Assembly (NCBI RefSeq): GCF_000177635.2
Contig: NC_014836.1
Span: 2,340,001-2,404,000, forward strand
DNA: 64,000 nt
Origin: Desulfurispirillum indicum S5
GTDB taxonomy: Bacteria; Chrysiogenota; Chrysiogenetes; Chrysiogenales; Chrysiogenaceae
Reading direction: 5' to 3'
Shown here in pieces: positions 23,394-31,865 of this stretch. The position numbers and the translations under genes were made by a program. Within the stretch, counting starts at the first letter, position 1, and the number at the start of each line of letters is the position of its first letter. The notes beneath the pieces were generated by a model that was given only the letters and a program-made list of their open reading frames with translations, did no database searches and had not been told where the DNA came from.

Positions 23394-24809
23394 ATGGACA
23401 AACCAGCCTATAATTACGACATTGTCCGCAGCTATACCCACTGGAGTATTCTGTGGGGGGTAGTCGCCATTCTGGTTGGCATACTGATTTCCTTCCAGTT
23501 CGTCTTGCCCCAGCTCAACTTCGCCCCATATTTCACCTACGGACGCCTGCGACCCATTCACACCAATGGCGCCCTGCTGGGCTGGACCCTGTGTGCCATC
23601 TTCGCCCTCTATTTTTATATGGTACAGCGCCTGTGCCGCGTCCCCATCTGGAGTGAAAAGCTGGCTCGCATCCAGCTGTGGCTCTTCAACAGCATTATCA
23701 TCCTGGGCGTCGTTACCCTGCTGCTTGGCTTCAACTCCACCAAGGAGTACCACGAGCTGGAGTGGCCCCTGGATATCCTTGTGGTCGTCATGTGGGTGAT
23801 GTTCGCCGTGAACATCTTTATGACCATTTTCAAGCGCAAAGAAGAGCAGATGTACGTGAGCCTGTGGTTCATGATGGCCTCCATCGTGGCCATCGCCATA
23901 CTCTATATCGTCAACGGCCTGGCCGTTCCCGCTTCCCTGTTCAAGTCCTACTCGGTCTTTGCGGGAACCAACGATGCCAATGTGCAGTGGTGGTATGGCC
24001 ATAACATGGTAGCCATGCTGCTGACAGCACCACCCCTGGCCGTCTTCTACTACTTTCTGCCAAAATCCACCGGTGTGCCCATCTACAGCCACCGCCTCTC
24101 CATTATCGCCTTCTGGAGCCTGATCTTCATGTACCTGTGGACCGGTGCCCACCACCTGCTGTGGACCCCCGTTCCCGACTGGGTACAGACGCTGGCCATC
24201 GCCTTCTCCATCATGCTCATCGCGCCTTCGTGGGCCTCGGTCATTAACGGTTATCTCTCCATGAATGGCCAGTGGCAGCAGATGCGCACCAACTACCTGG
24301 TGAAATTCTTTATCCTGGGCATCACCTTCTATGGCCTGCAGACCCTGCAGGGGCCCATGCAGGCCATCCGCTCCTTCTCGGGCTTCATCCACTATACCGA
24401 ATGGGTGCCTGGCCACGTCCATATGGGCGCCCTGGGCTGGGTCTCCCTGGTGATGTTCGGCGCCATCTACTATCTGGCCCCCAAGCTCTACGGTCGCGAA
24501 CTCTACAGCATTCCCCTGGCCAACGCCCACTTCTGGCTGGTGCTCGTCGGACAGCTCATCTACTCGGTCAGCCTGTGGATCGCCGGGCTGCAGCAGGCAT
24601 CCATGTGGCACAGCATCAACGCCGACGGCAGCCTGACCTACACCTTCTCGGAAACCGTGGCCGCCATGTACCCCTACTGGTGGGTACGCGCCGTCAGTGG
24701 CGTCATCTACCTGGCCGGCGTCATCCTCTTCGTCTACAACCTCGTCATGACCGCGCGGGGGCCGCGTGAGACGGTTCACGCCACCAACCTTGCCGGAAAG
24801 GAGGCCTGA
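23394..24809 (+). CDS. ccoN: Cytochrome c oxidase cbb3-type, subunit I
   Basis: Haem-copper catalytic subunit of the high-affinity cbb3 oxidase in the inner membrane. The ATG at 23394 has AGGAGG 5 nt upstream. In 471 residues about 12 helices are visible; ligands include His in RPIHTNGALLGW (low-spin haem b), WWYGHNMVAMLLT (Cu-B region with the crosslinking Tyr nearby), TGAHHLLWTP, and GHVHMGALGW (haem b3 and b). It heads ccoNOQP. A GGTGCGAAACTT sequence like the L element end lies at 23293, about 100 bp upstream. TATACT at 23317 could be a -10, but no good -35 was found. Confidence 0.96.
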   Translation: MDKPAYNYDIVRSYTHWSILWGVVAILVGILISFQFVLPQLNFAPYFTYGRLRPIHTNGALLGWTLCAIFALYFYMVQRLCRVPIWSEKLARIQLWLFNSIIILGVVTLLLGFNSTKEYHELEWPLDILVVVMWVMFAVNIFMTIFKRKEEQMYVSLWFMMASIVAIAILYIVNGLAVPASLFKSYSVFAGTNDANVQWWYGHNMVAMLLTAPPLAVFYYFLPKSTGVPIYSHRLSIIAFWSLIFMYLWTGAHHLLWTPVPDWVQTLAIAFSIMLIAPSWASVINGYLSMNGQWQQMRTNYLVKFFILGITFYGLQTLQGPMQAIRSFSGFIHYTEWVPGHVHMGALGWVSLVMFGAIYYLAPKLYGRELYSIPLANAHFWLVLVGQLIYSVSLWIAGLQQASMWHSINADGSLTYTFSETVAAMYPYWWVRAVSGVIYLAGVILFVYNLVMTARGPRETVHATNLAGKEA

Positions 24810-24810
24810 G

Positions 24811-25665
24811 ATGTGGGAAAAGAAACCACTGCTCTTCCTGATTCTGGCCACCATGACCATCCTGGTGGGTACCATCGTCACCATGGTGCTGCCTTTCTTC
24901 TGGGTAAACACCGAAGCCGACCGCATTGAAACCGTCACCCCCTACAGCCCGCTGGAGCAGGCCGGCAGGGACATCTATATCCGCGAAGGCTGCAACAACT
25001 GTCACACCCAGACTGTCCGTCCCCTGGTGGCCGAAGTGCTGCGCTACGGCGAATACTCAAAATCCGGTGAGTACATCTACGACCGTCCCCACCTGTGGGG
25101 CTCCCGCCGCACCGGGCCCGACCTGGCCCGGGTAGGTGGCAAGTATCCCGACGCCTGGCACTACCAGCACATGGCCGAACCCGCTTCCATGTTCCCCAGA
25201 ACCAATATGCCCGCCTACCCCTTCCTGAGTGACCGCACGCTGAACCCCCGCAGCGTGGAGCGCAACATGCGCGCCCTGGGCCTGCCCTACACGGACGCGG
25301 AAATCGCCGCCCTGGAAGGCAAAACAGAAATGGACGCCATGGTTGCCTACATGCAGAAGCTGGGCACCGGCATTCCCTGGCGCGAAGCCGCCCGCACCAC
25401 CTTCGTGGGCGAGTTGACCAACCCCTATAGCGGTGACGCCTCCGTCCTGCCAGAAGCCCGCCAGATCTACGCCCAGAACTGCGCCGCCTGCCATGGCGCC
25501 GAGCTGCAGGGAGGCATAGGCCCGGCCCTGCGCGGCGGTGGCAAAAGTGAAAGCCAGCTCTATGAAATCACCTACAACGGTATCATGGAAAAAGGCATGC
25601 CCGGCTACTCCCACCTGGGCTCCGACCGCGTCTGGAAGCTGATTACCCTGATGAAGGCCGAGTGA
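24811..25665 (+). CDS. ccoO: cbb3 oxidase subunit II with a second cytochrome c domain
   Basis: Membrane-anchored cytochrome c of the cbb3 oxidase. The ATG at 24811 immediately follows the ccoN stop. After one N-terminal helix the usual monohaem domain has CNNCH (residues 61-65) with the Met ligand in PRTNMPAYPFL. A second domain follows with CAACHG (residues 224-229) and GMPGYSHLG. The 284-residue length exceeds the usual 200-240, because of this extra C-terminal domain. CcoP in the same operon has one haem motif instead of two, so the total stays at three. The extra domain looks like the first domain of a standard CcoP. Confidence 0.92.
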   Translation: MWEKKPLLFLILATMTILVGTIVTMVLPFFWVNTEADRIETVTPYSPLEQAGRDIYIREGCNNCHTQTVRPLVAEVLRYGEYSKSGEYIYDRPHLWGSRRTGPDLARVGGKYPDAWHYQHMAEPASMFPRTNMPAYPFLSDRTLNPRSVERNMRALGLPYTDAEIAALEGKTEMDAMVAYMQKLGTGIPWREAARTTFVGELTNPYSGDASVLPEARQIYAQNCAACHGAELQGGIGPALRGGGKSESQLYEITYNGIMEKGMPGYSHLGSDRVWKLITLMKAE

Positions 25666-25817
25666 TGATCTGGGGCAGCATTTTCTACCTGGCCACCACC
25701 TTCATCCTCTTTGGCATCTTTGTGGCCATCGTGGTGTACACTTACAGCCGCAAGAACCGCAAACGACTGGAAGACCCCAAGTACCGCATGCTCGACGACG
25801 AAGACAAGCAGGAGTGA
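25665..25817 (+). CDS. ccoQ: cbb3 oxidase subunit CcoQ
   Basis: Small single-helix protein of 50 residues (MIWGSIFYLATTFILF then FGIFVAIVVYTYSRKNR). It is too short for many gene callers. Its ATG overlaps the ccoO stop in TGATG. The tail is acidic (DPKYRMLDDEDKQE) and resembles the C-terminus of CcoS encoded at 36686. In other species CcoQ stabilises the complex. Confidence 0.88.
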   Translation: MIWGSIFYLATTFILFGIFVAIVVYTYSRKNRKRLEDPKYRMLDDEDKQE

Positions 25818-25821
25818 AGAC

Positions 25822-26316
25822 ATGAGCGACAACCATGACAACCACGAAATAGACGGCATCCGCGAAGACCGTAAAAAGAACCCGCCCACCTACTACCTCA
25901 TTCTGCTGGCGGGCCTGGTGATCTGGGCCATCGGCTACATGGGCTACCACTTCATCAGCGGCTGGAATCAGGAAGACGCCTTTGCCCAGCGCTTGGAGGC
26001 CCATAAGGAACGCACCGCCCAGCAGCAGGGCAGCGAACCCCAGGCAGCTCCGGCCAGCAATGACCCTGCCAGCATCAAACGCGGCAAAGACCTCTACGAC
26101 AATCAGTGCGCCATGTGCCACGGCCAGGGTGGCGGTGGTGGCTTTGCCACCGACCTGACCATCAAGAGCCGTTACAAGTACGGCTTTGACCGTGACGCTG
26201 TCTTCCAGAGCATCCGCGAAGGACGCCCCGGCGGCATGCCCTCGTCGGCCAACCTGCTCTCCCAACGCCAGATAGACGACATTACCAACTACGTCATATC
26301 GGTTATCAGGGAATAG
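25822..26316 (+). CDS. ccoP: cbb3 oxidase subunit III, short monohaem form
   Basis: The 164-residue protein starts at 25822 after GAAGAC, with an N-terminal cytoplasmic segment, one helix (YYLILLAGLVIWAIG) and a single CAMCHG (residues 96-101). Usual CcoP is about 290-320 residues with two haem c domains. Here the second domain only is present; the Met ligand may be in GMPSSANLL. The operon ends at a good terminator. Together with the dihaem CcoO this suggests domain relocation. Confidence 0.9.
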   Translation: MSDNHDNHEIDGIREDRKKNPPTYYLILLAGLVIWAIGYMGYHFISGWNQEDAFAQRLEAHKERTAQQQGSEPQAAPASNDPASIKRGKDLYDNQCAMCHGQGGGGGFATDLTIKSRYKYGFDRDAVFQSIREGRPGGMPSSANLLSQRQIDDITNYVISVIRE

Positions 26317-26322
26317 ATACCC

Positions 26323-26360
26323 CGCCCCTGTGATGCTTTGGCAGCACAGGGGCGATTTTT
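26323..26360 (+). terminator. Terminator after ccoP
   Basis: CGCCCCTGTG (26323-26332) pairs with CACAGGGGCG (26345-26354) and is followed by ATTTTT (26355-26360). It separates ccoNOQP from ccoG, though the 68-bp gap could still allow read-through. Confidence 0.85.
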
Positions 26361-26384
26361 CAGCAGCCTGCACAAGGAAGCACC

Positions 26385-27635
26385 ATGCCCGCCACCCTGA
26401 CCCCCAAACGACGCGCCATCCAGTGGTTGCTGGTCATCACCGCCCTCACCATTCCCTTTATCGAAATATCCAGCGGCCCCCTGCTGCGCATGGACTTTGC
26501 CGCTGGCAGGCTGCACCTCTTCGGCATCACCATCGCCTCCCACCAGATACTCCTGCTGCTGCCCCTGACCCTGGCCCTCATCCTGCTCTTCGTACTGATC
26601 ACCATTATCCTGGGACGCGCCTGGTGCGGCTGGTTCTGCCCCCAGACCCTGCTGATGAATATAAGTGAATGCACCGCCCGTCGACTGGGACTTCAGGTCA
26701 AAGGGGGAAACGTCTCCGGCAGCGCTTGGCGTAAAACCCTCTTCCACCTGACAAACCTCATCCTCGCCCTCCTGGTCAGCGCCAACCTCGTCTGGTATTT
26801 TCTGGCACCAGCGACCTTTTTCCAGCGCCTGCTCTCATGGGAACTGGGAGCTGCCGCCACCATGGGCTGGCTTCTCAGCGCGACCACCATCTTCATAAGC
26901 CTCAGCCTGCTGCGACGCACCTTCTGCACCCAGATATGCCCCTATGGACGCTTCCAGACCACCCTGCTGACCCCCGCCACCCTGACCCTGCAGTACCACC
27001 CCGCCCACGCCCACCGCTGCATCCGCTGCAACGCCTGCGTGCGCGCCTGCCCCACCGGCATCGACATCCGGGAAGGCTACCAGATCGAATGCATCAACTG
27101 CGGCAATTGCCTGGACGCCTGTCGCCAGGTCATGGCCCGCAAGAACGAAAGCGGCATCATCCGCTACACCTTCGGCATTGACGACCAGCCATGGCCCAAG
27201 CTCTTCAGCACTCCCGTACTGCTCATCGGCAGCGTATTCCTCATCGCCACCACCGCCTTCGTCACCATAGCCACCAACCAATCGGACACCAGCCTCACCA
27301 TCCGCCGCTCCGCCACCATCGAAAGCCGCCTGCTCTCCGAAAACCGGCAGATCACCTTCTACACCGCCCGTATCGCCAACCGCAGCCAGCACGAGCGCAC
27401 CTATCAACTGCGCCTGGCCCCCGCCGATCAGGAACACTTCCACCTGCCCGGAATCCCTCCCACCATAATCATGAGTGCCGGCGAAAACCGGGAAATCACC
27501 ATCGCCCTGCAGACCGCAACACCCCCGCCAAAAGCAAACGCCACCCTGCAGCTGGTGCAGGATGGCGATGTGGTACATGAGATGACACTGCGGGTGGTGG
27601 AAGTTCAGGATCAGCCGCAGCCCCACATGGAGTAA
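26385..27635 (+). CDS. ccoG: cbb3 oxidase accessory protein CcoG (FixG/RdxA)
   Basis: Membrane ferredoxin-like protein of 416 residues involved in copper handling during cbb3 assembly. Start MPATLTPKRRAIQW; four to five helices; ligands in RAWCGWFCPQT, then two [4Fe-4S] motifs, CIRCNACVRACPTG and CINCGNCLDACR. The C-terminal part after about 290 is a periplasmic Ig-like domain. It is 68 bp after ccoP. Its last 25 bp overlap convergently with the lipoprotein gene on the opposite strand. In most genomes ccoG is followed by ccoH-ccoI-ccoS; here these come 6 kb later. Confidence 0.95.
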   Translation: MPATLTPKRRAIQWLLVITALTIPFIEISSGPLLRMDFAAGRLHLFGITIASHQILLLLPLTLALILLFVLITIILGRAWCGWFCPQTLLMNISECTARRLGLQVKGGNVSGSAWRKTLFHLTNLILALLVSANLVWYFLAPATFFQRLLSWELGAAATMGWLLSATTIFISLSLLRRTFCTQICPYGRFQTTLLTPATLTLQYHPAHAHRCIRCNACVRACPTGIDIREGYQIECINCGNCLDACRQVMARKNESGIIRYTFGIDDQPWPKLFSTPVLLIGSVFLIATTAFVTIATNQSDTSLTIRRSATIESRLLSENRQITFYTARIANRSQHERTYQLRLAPADQEHFHLPGIPPTIIMSAGENREITIALQTATPPPKANATLQLVQDGDVVHEMTLRVVEVQDQPQPHME

Positions 27636-28423
27636 AGGATTTCACTGATGTCGCGCTCTCCTATAATCGAAGTTCCGTCGTAGATGCGTAACAGAACCTC
27701 GTCAGCATAAAACTCGACTTCGAAATCCACATCAAATCCGGCTCCCGCAGTGGCCTGCAGGATACCGCTGGAAGGGCCACAAGTTCCATCATAGAGCGGT
27801 GCAACCGTCTGCCACTCCACGGTTCCGTACTGGGAATCCGTGTACGGACCCGTAACCTCCGTGGCATCCTGCCGATCCACTACCACCTCTTCCAGGCTGT
27901 ATGTGTTTGCTTCCCAGTCAGCATTCATATCAATGGTAAGCGTACCGCGCTCGTCAGCCAGAGGCTCAAGAAAAAGGGTGCCGTCATAGGCAACGCTGAA
28001 CTCGTCCCCATACGCCATGGTAATGCCATTCAGGGTCAGTTCAATCCAGGCTGGTTCATCAGCTTCGTTAAAGTCACTGGCCCGAAACTGAAGAGAGCCG
28101 CTGAGAGTCTGCTCTCCATCGGGAGAGAATTCCGTGAAGTTAATTATAGCATCTTCTTTGAGATCACCTGTCATCAAGCTCACACCATCAAGAGGTCCTT
28201 CAGACAGAGCCTCCACTACCCCCACAATTCCAGGAGCCATATTCTGGTACTCACTCACCAGCCACAGGAAATTGGTGGCCATCCACTCAGCCTCATCCAG
28301 GCCGGCCGACCCTTTTTTGTCACCGTCGCTGCTACTGCTGCCGCAGCCAATCACAAGGAGCGCTGCCATCAGCGCCACTGCTCCTGCCAACAAAATTCTG
28401 GTCAATGATTCTGTGCTCTTCAT
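27611..28423 (-). CDS. Lipoprotein of unknown function
   Basis: A 270-residue protein starting at the ATG at 28423, chosen because GGAGG lies 5 nt upstream. The signal peptide ends ALLVIGCGSSSSDG, a lipobox followed by a Ser/Gly/Asp linker. The rest has many beta-like stretches (LSGSLQFRASDFNEADEPAW) and a repeated GTLTID-type pattern, but no recognised domain. It overlaps the end of ccoG convergently. It is part of an accessory stretch with two other lipoproteins that share the same short Gly/Ser-rich tether after the lipid Cys. Confidence 0.7.
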   Translation of the reverse strand: MKSTESLTRILLAGAVALMAALLVIGCGSSSSDGDKKGSAGLDEAEWMATNFLWLVSEYQNMAPGIVGVVEALSEGPLDGVSLMTGDLKEDAIINFTEFSPDGEQTLSGSLQFRASDFNEADEPAWIELTLNGITMAYGDEFSVAYDGTLFLEPLADERGTLTIDMNADWEANTYSLEEVVVDRQDATEVTGPYTDSQYGTVEWQTVAPLYDGTCGPSSGILQATAGAGFDVDFEVEFYADEVLLRIYDGTSIIGERDISEILYSMWGCG

Positions 28424-28482
28424 GTGTACCTCCAAGATTTGCTATTCATAGTCAATAGACGCCTGGCATTCATCGCACGACG

Positions 28483-28743
28483 CTACGGCTCGGCCCTGAT
28501 CCAGCGCTCACTCAGAGCATCATAACGAGCGGAATACAGCCCCGAGGGAAGCCCAGAACTTACTTCAAGGTCGTGCCTCTGCCGCCAGAGCAGCACCGTG
28601 TTGCCCTCCTGGTCATGGCTGGCGCGAAACTCACCGCCGATGACTCCCCCTGGGTTTTCGCTCTCAATGGGCCTGACCTCACTTTCCCAGCCGGACGCGG
28701 AAGAGTGGTGCCAGGAAGCGATCTGCCATGGCACGGTTTAAAG
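28483..28743 (-). pseudogene. C-terminal fragment of the IS-interrupted lipoprotein gene
   Basis: On the minus strand the stretch just downstream of the IS encodes about 84 residues beginning with GTG-initiated VPWQIASWHHSSASGW. Tryptophan/tyrosine repeats such as LYSARYDALSERW resemble the repeat style of the truncated lipoprotein at 30045-31479 (YDGEEWSDPV, HYSDGEWSEAV). I infer it is the severed C-terminus of that gene, with about 565 residues in the original. An in-frame TAA at the junction means it is no longer linked. Confidence 0.65.
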
Positions 28744-28797
28744 TGGGCCCAGTTGTCCAGACATATTTCGAGGAAGTTTAAGTTTTCTTATTGCAGC

Positions 28798-29610
28798 CTA
28801 TGCCGCAAGCTTTTCCTCCTTTATTCTAAATACTGACATGTACATTTTGTCTGGTGTTCTGTAGTCAAGAGACTGATGAAACCTTCTGCTATTGTAGAAG
28901 GTGAAGTATCGCTTTACTCCTTCCTTGAGTTCGGTCATGTTCTCATAGCATTTGATATAGATGTTTTCGTATTTCACACTGCGCCAAAGGCGCTCTACGT
29001 AGACATTGTCAAGGGCTCTGCCTTTGCCGTCCATGCTGATTCTGATGCCGTGACTCTTGAGTCTTTGCGTAAATGCCTCTGAGCTATATTGGCTTCCCTG
29101 GTCGGTGTTGAATATCCCAGGGACTCCATAGCGTCTGATGGCTTCATCCAGTGCTTCGAGGCAAAAGCAGGTATCCATGGTGTTGGAGATGCGCCAGCTC
29201 AGTACTTTGCGGCTGAACAGATCTATGATAGCTGTCAGGTACACCGTCTTGGCGCCAAGCTTCAAGTACGTGATATCAGTGGCCCAAACCTGGTTGGGAA
29301 GCCAGATATTCAATCCTCGCAGCAAGTACGGATACTTCTTGTGCTGCTTGTTGGCCCGTGAAAGATTGGGTTTGGGGTAAATCGCACGCAGCCCATGCTT
29401 GTGCATAATGCGCCGCACCTGTTTGGAACTCACGGCCATATCATGTTCCTCATTGAGCTGTATGGCTATCTTGCGATAACCGAAGGTGGGAATGTCTTGC
29501 AGCACCCTGAGAACAACCTTCAGTATTTCAAGATCAGATTCCTCCAGCGCCGACGAACGTGACTGGTAATAGTAGGTCGAGTGGCTGATGCCAAGCAACT
29601 TGCACTGCAT
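28798..29610 (-). CDS. IS3-family transposase, OrfB (DDE integrase domain)
   Basis: 270 residues counted from the ATG at 29610. Catalytic acids appear in WATDITYLK, FNTDQGSQYSS and a Glu in NVYVERLWRSVKYE; the core is of the retroviral integrase kind. The frame is open upstream and continues into orfA by a -1 shift, passing through [15 protein letters not shown], a segment usual in OrfAB fusions. So the active transposase is likely an OrfAB fusion of about 380 residues, with OrfB alone as a possible minor product. Confidence 0.92.
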   Translation of the reverse strand: MQCKLLGISHSTYYYQSRSSALEESDLEILKVVLRVLQDIPTFGYRKIAIQLNEEHDMAVSSKQVRRIMHKHGLRAIYPKPNLSRANKQHKKYPYLLRGLNIWLPNQVWATDITYLKLGAKTVYLTAIIDLFSRKVLSWRISNTMDTCFCLEALDEAIRRYGVPGIFNTDQGSQYSSEAFTQRLKSHGIRISMDGKGRALDNVYVERLWRSVKYENIYIKCYENMTELKEGVKRYFTFYNSRRFHQSLDYRTPDKMYMSVFRIKEEKLAA

Positions 29611-29639
29611 CCGTATGCTCAGGTTTTTATGGCCTGGCT

Positions 29640-29957
29640 CTATGGCATTTTTGGCTCGTGACCGTAGAGTTGCACATACTTTTTTTTTAGGAAGTCCTTC
29701 TCAACCTGAAGCATGCCAATTTGCTTGTAAAGGGCGTCAACATTGCGATCCTCTTTGTCCTTGCCCTTCTTCTTGTTGGGACGATCGAATATATCAGGCA
29801 TGGCTTCCAGAGCACGCTTCTTCCACTCCTTGATCTGCTGGGGATGAACCTCATACTCCTGAGCCAGCTCCTGAACAGTCTTTTCTTCACGCAGCGCCTC
29901 AAGGGCTACCTTGGCTTTGAACTCATTGGTAAATGTCTTACGTTGCACTATAGTCAC
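29640..29957 (-). CDS. IS3-family transposase, OrfA (helix-turn-helix)
   Basis: 105 residues with the HTH_Tnp_1 pattern [18 protein letters not shown] and [18 protein letters not shown], then a basic/coiled-coil segment with leucine-like spacing. It binds the IS ends. The ATG at 29957 lies within 90 bp of the right end of the element. Near its end the codons for LKKK contain nine A residues, where the frameshift to orfB would happen. Confidence 0.92.
   Translation of the reverse strand: MTIVQRKTFTNEFKAKVALEALREEKTVQELAQEYEVHPQQIKEWKKRALEAMPDIFDRPNKKKGKDKEDRNVDALYKQIGMLQVEKDFLKKKYVQLYGHEPKMP
29679..29688 (-). promoter_or_regulatory. Programmed -1 frameshift site
   Basis: A run of nine A followed by G on the minus strand. 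OrfB lies in the -1 frame and is open from here to its ATG at 29610, so slippage gives an OrfAB fusion. Confidence 0.75.
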
Positions 29958-30044
29958 TCTCCAGGTGATGTTTGGATCAGGTCAATCTACGCCACTTCCG
30001 ATGACTTTGCCAAACTTAAACCCCTGTCCGATTTACTGGGCCCA

Positions 30045-31479
30045 TTATAGTTTGGGAACCAGAAGAACCAATCACCATCCAGTTCTCGTCTGATCGGGAA
30101 ACTATGTGCAGGGGGGTCAGAGGAGCCTCCTCTTCCACGGCCTCCGACCACTCACCGTCACTGTAGTGACTGCGCCAGAGCTTTCGGGGATCCTCTTCAA
30201 TAAATCGCCAGAAAACCACCTCTCCATCGCCTTCAAAGGTGAGAAAACTCCTGCCTGTCCAGCGCGCGTCCTGGGCAATCGCCACCGGATCAGACCACTC
30301 TTCGCCATCATAGTAGCTGGAGTAGAAGTGATAGTGATACTGTGAACCCTCATCCTCCTCAGACACACGTTGGACCCATACGTACATGGCATTCCCTGCG
30401 CCATCGCCTTCTATGAGCCGTGACCAAGGAGTAACATCATCTTCAATTATAGGATCTCCAAACTCTACCCAAGCTTGATCGTCCGGGTCATAGTAACTGG
30501 CTCTCCGGTCAACCCGCACCAGCCGGTCTTCTCCCTCCACTTGCATAATCGCGCTATAGTATGGGGAGGGGGAGGGCGTGCCCACTTCCTCCCAGCTGGG
30601 AGTGCCCTCACTGAACTGAAAGAGGGTACCACTGCCTAGTAGACCGTCTTGAGTTGGCAGAAACACCAGTCGTTCGCCAGTGGGAGTCAGCAGAAGCTTT
30701 GCGGAGCTAATACGATTATTTTCAGCATAAGTCTCTATTACTTCCGCGCCACTCCAGCTTCCAGCATCGCGCGCCGCTGCGCAGAGCTCTGGTGCGTACC
30801 CATCGTAACAGAGCCACATCGCCGCAGCGCTTCCATCCTGGTGGAGAACCGCCTGCGGACTATAAGGCCCATCGTTCCCCGTATCATCGCTGAGCAGATG
30901 TGCCGGACCCCACAAGCCATTATTGGCATCAAAATCTGCCGTGTACAGGCGCATAACCTCATTGAAATTTTCGTCCTGCTCCAGTTGCTGCCATATGGCG
31001 ATAGCGTTTCCGTTACCATCACCAGCCAGTTCAAAGTGGGTAACACGAATGGCATCGGGTGTGCTGATCGGCACCCCTCCACTCCAGGGCAGAACTTCCA
31101 TTTCCAGGTCCACCGGGTCGCTCAGCCGATTCCCAGCATCCCCAACCACCCGCACGCGGTAGACTCCCGTCTTGTCAGGAGTAAACGTCAGGGTGCCCGG
31201 ACCCCAGCCTCCAGGAATACTCACGTCACTCCCGTCGGGCTTCTCCAGCAACGTCCACTGAAATGCCGTGGAAAGAACATAACCCTCACCGCGCTTACTG
31301 TCCGCCCACAGGCAAATCTCGTTGCCCATGGCAAACTTCTGGCTTGCGTCGCAATAGCCAGCCAGTGTGACGGGACCCTTGGGACTGGAACCTCCCCCGC
31401 CACTGCTCCCACCACAGCCCGCCAGCACCAGTGCCAGCAGAGCACACAATACCCCATACATCGTTCGCTTCTGCCACAT
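30045..31479 (-). pseudogene. Lipoprotein gene truncated by the IS
   Basis: From the ATG at 31479 the frame encodes about 478 residues before entering the IS, where it stops at 30016. The signal peptide ends LALVLAGCGGSSGGGG, a lipobox and Gly/Ser tether. Residues 60-120 look like an Ig/PKD-type domain (TFTPDKTGVYRVRVVGDAG). After that come five to six repeats with GNAxAxW patterns such as GNGNAIAIWQQ, GSAAAMWLCY and GNAMYVWVQR, which suggest beta-propeller blades. The truncated protein may be expressed but lacks the last blade or so. No function is known. Confidence 0.7.
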
Positions 31480-31739
31480 ATCACCACCACCCCTTCCCGA
31501 TAAAACCAGGTGACATTCTCAATAATAAAACACCATTTCCGTTGAAATCACATATTGTTACAGGATCGCTGAAATTTCAAGCAATATAATTATTCTACAA
31601 AATACTATTACACCTTCCAATCAAGATACGCTTCTCGCTAAACTCTTGCTGGAAATTGCAATATCGTCAAACATAAAACAGACATGAGCGTACCATCACT
31701 CCAAGCACAATAGCCCGTCACATCCCATGAAAAAAGTCG
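31480..31739. other. AT-rich divergent intergenic region
   Basis: Between the truncated lipoprotein gene and the leucine-rich-repeat gene, the bases are clearly more AT-rich than the neighbouring genes, with several TTGCAA/TATAAT-like pieces. I see no gene. The low GC may mark horizontally acquired DNA. Confidence 0.5.
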
Positions 31740-31767
31740 TTGATTCTTTTCGCGACAAGGCTATCAT
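31740..31767 (+). promoter_or_regulatory. Possible promoter of the leucine-rich-repeat gene
   Basis: TTGATT (31740-31745), 16-nt spacer and TATCAT (31762-31767), about 100 bp before the start codon. Confidence 0.45.
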
Positions 31768-31865
31768 AGAGATTGAATCTCCTACCTCTAACGGCCCCTG
31801 AAACACTTTACAACAAGCAGGTACAGAAATTTCGCCTTTACATCCCCCCTCTACAGGAGGCCGCC

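Larger units (their letters stand above)
28744..30044 (-). mobile_element. IS3-family insertion sequence (1301 bp)
   Basis: Ends carry the inverted repeat TGGGCCCAGT (28744-28753) and ACTGGGCCCA (30035-30044), with weaker matching further in. It contains orfA and orfB with the -1 frame relation and slippery A stretch usual for the family. Flanks show near-duplicates TTAAAG and TTATAG rather than a clean target duplication. It sits within a lipoprotein gene on the minus strand. Confidence 0.9.

Noticed and set aside
28738-30050. TTAAAG and TTATAG flanking the IS as a target duplication
   Set aside because: One base differs, and joining on six bases does not restore the reading frame, so it is not proven.
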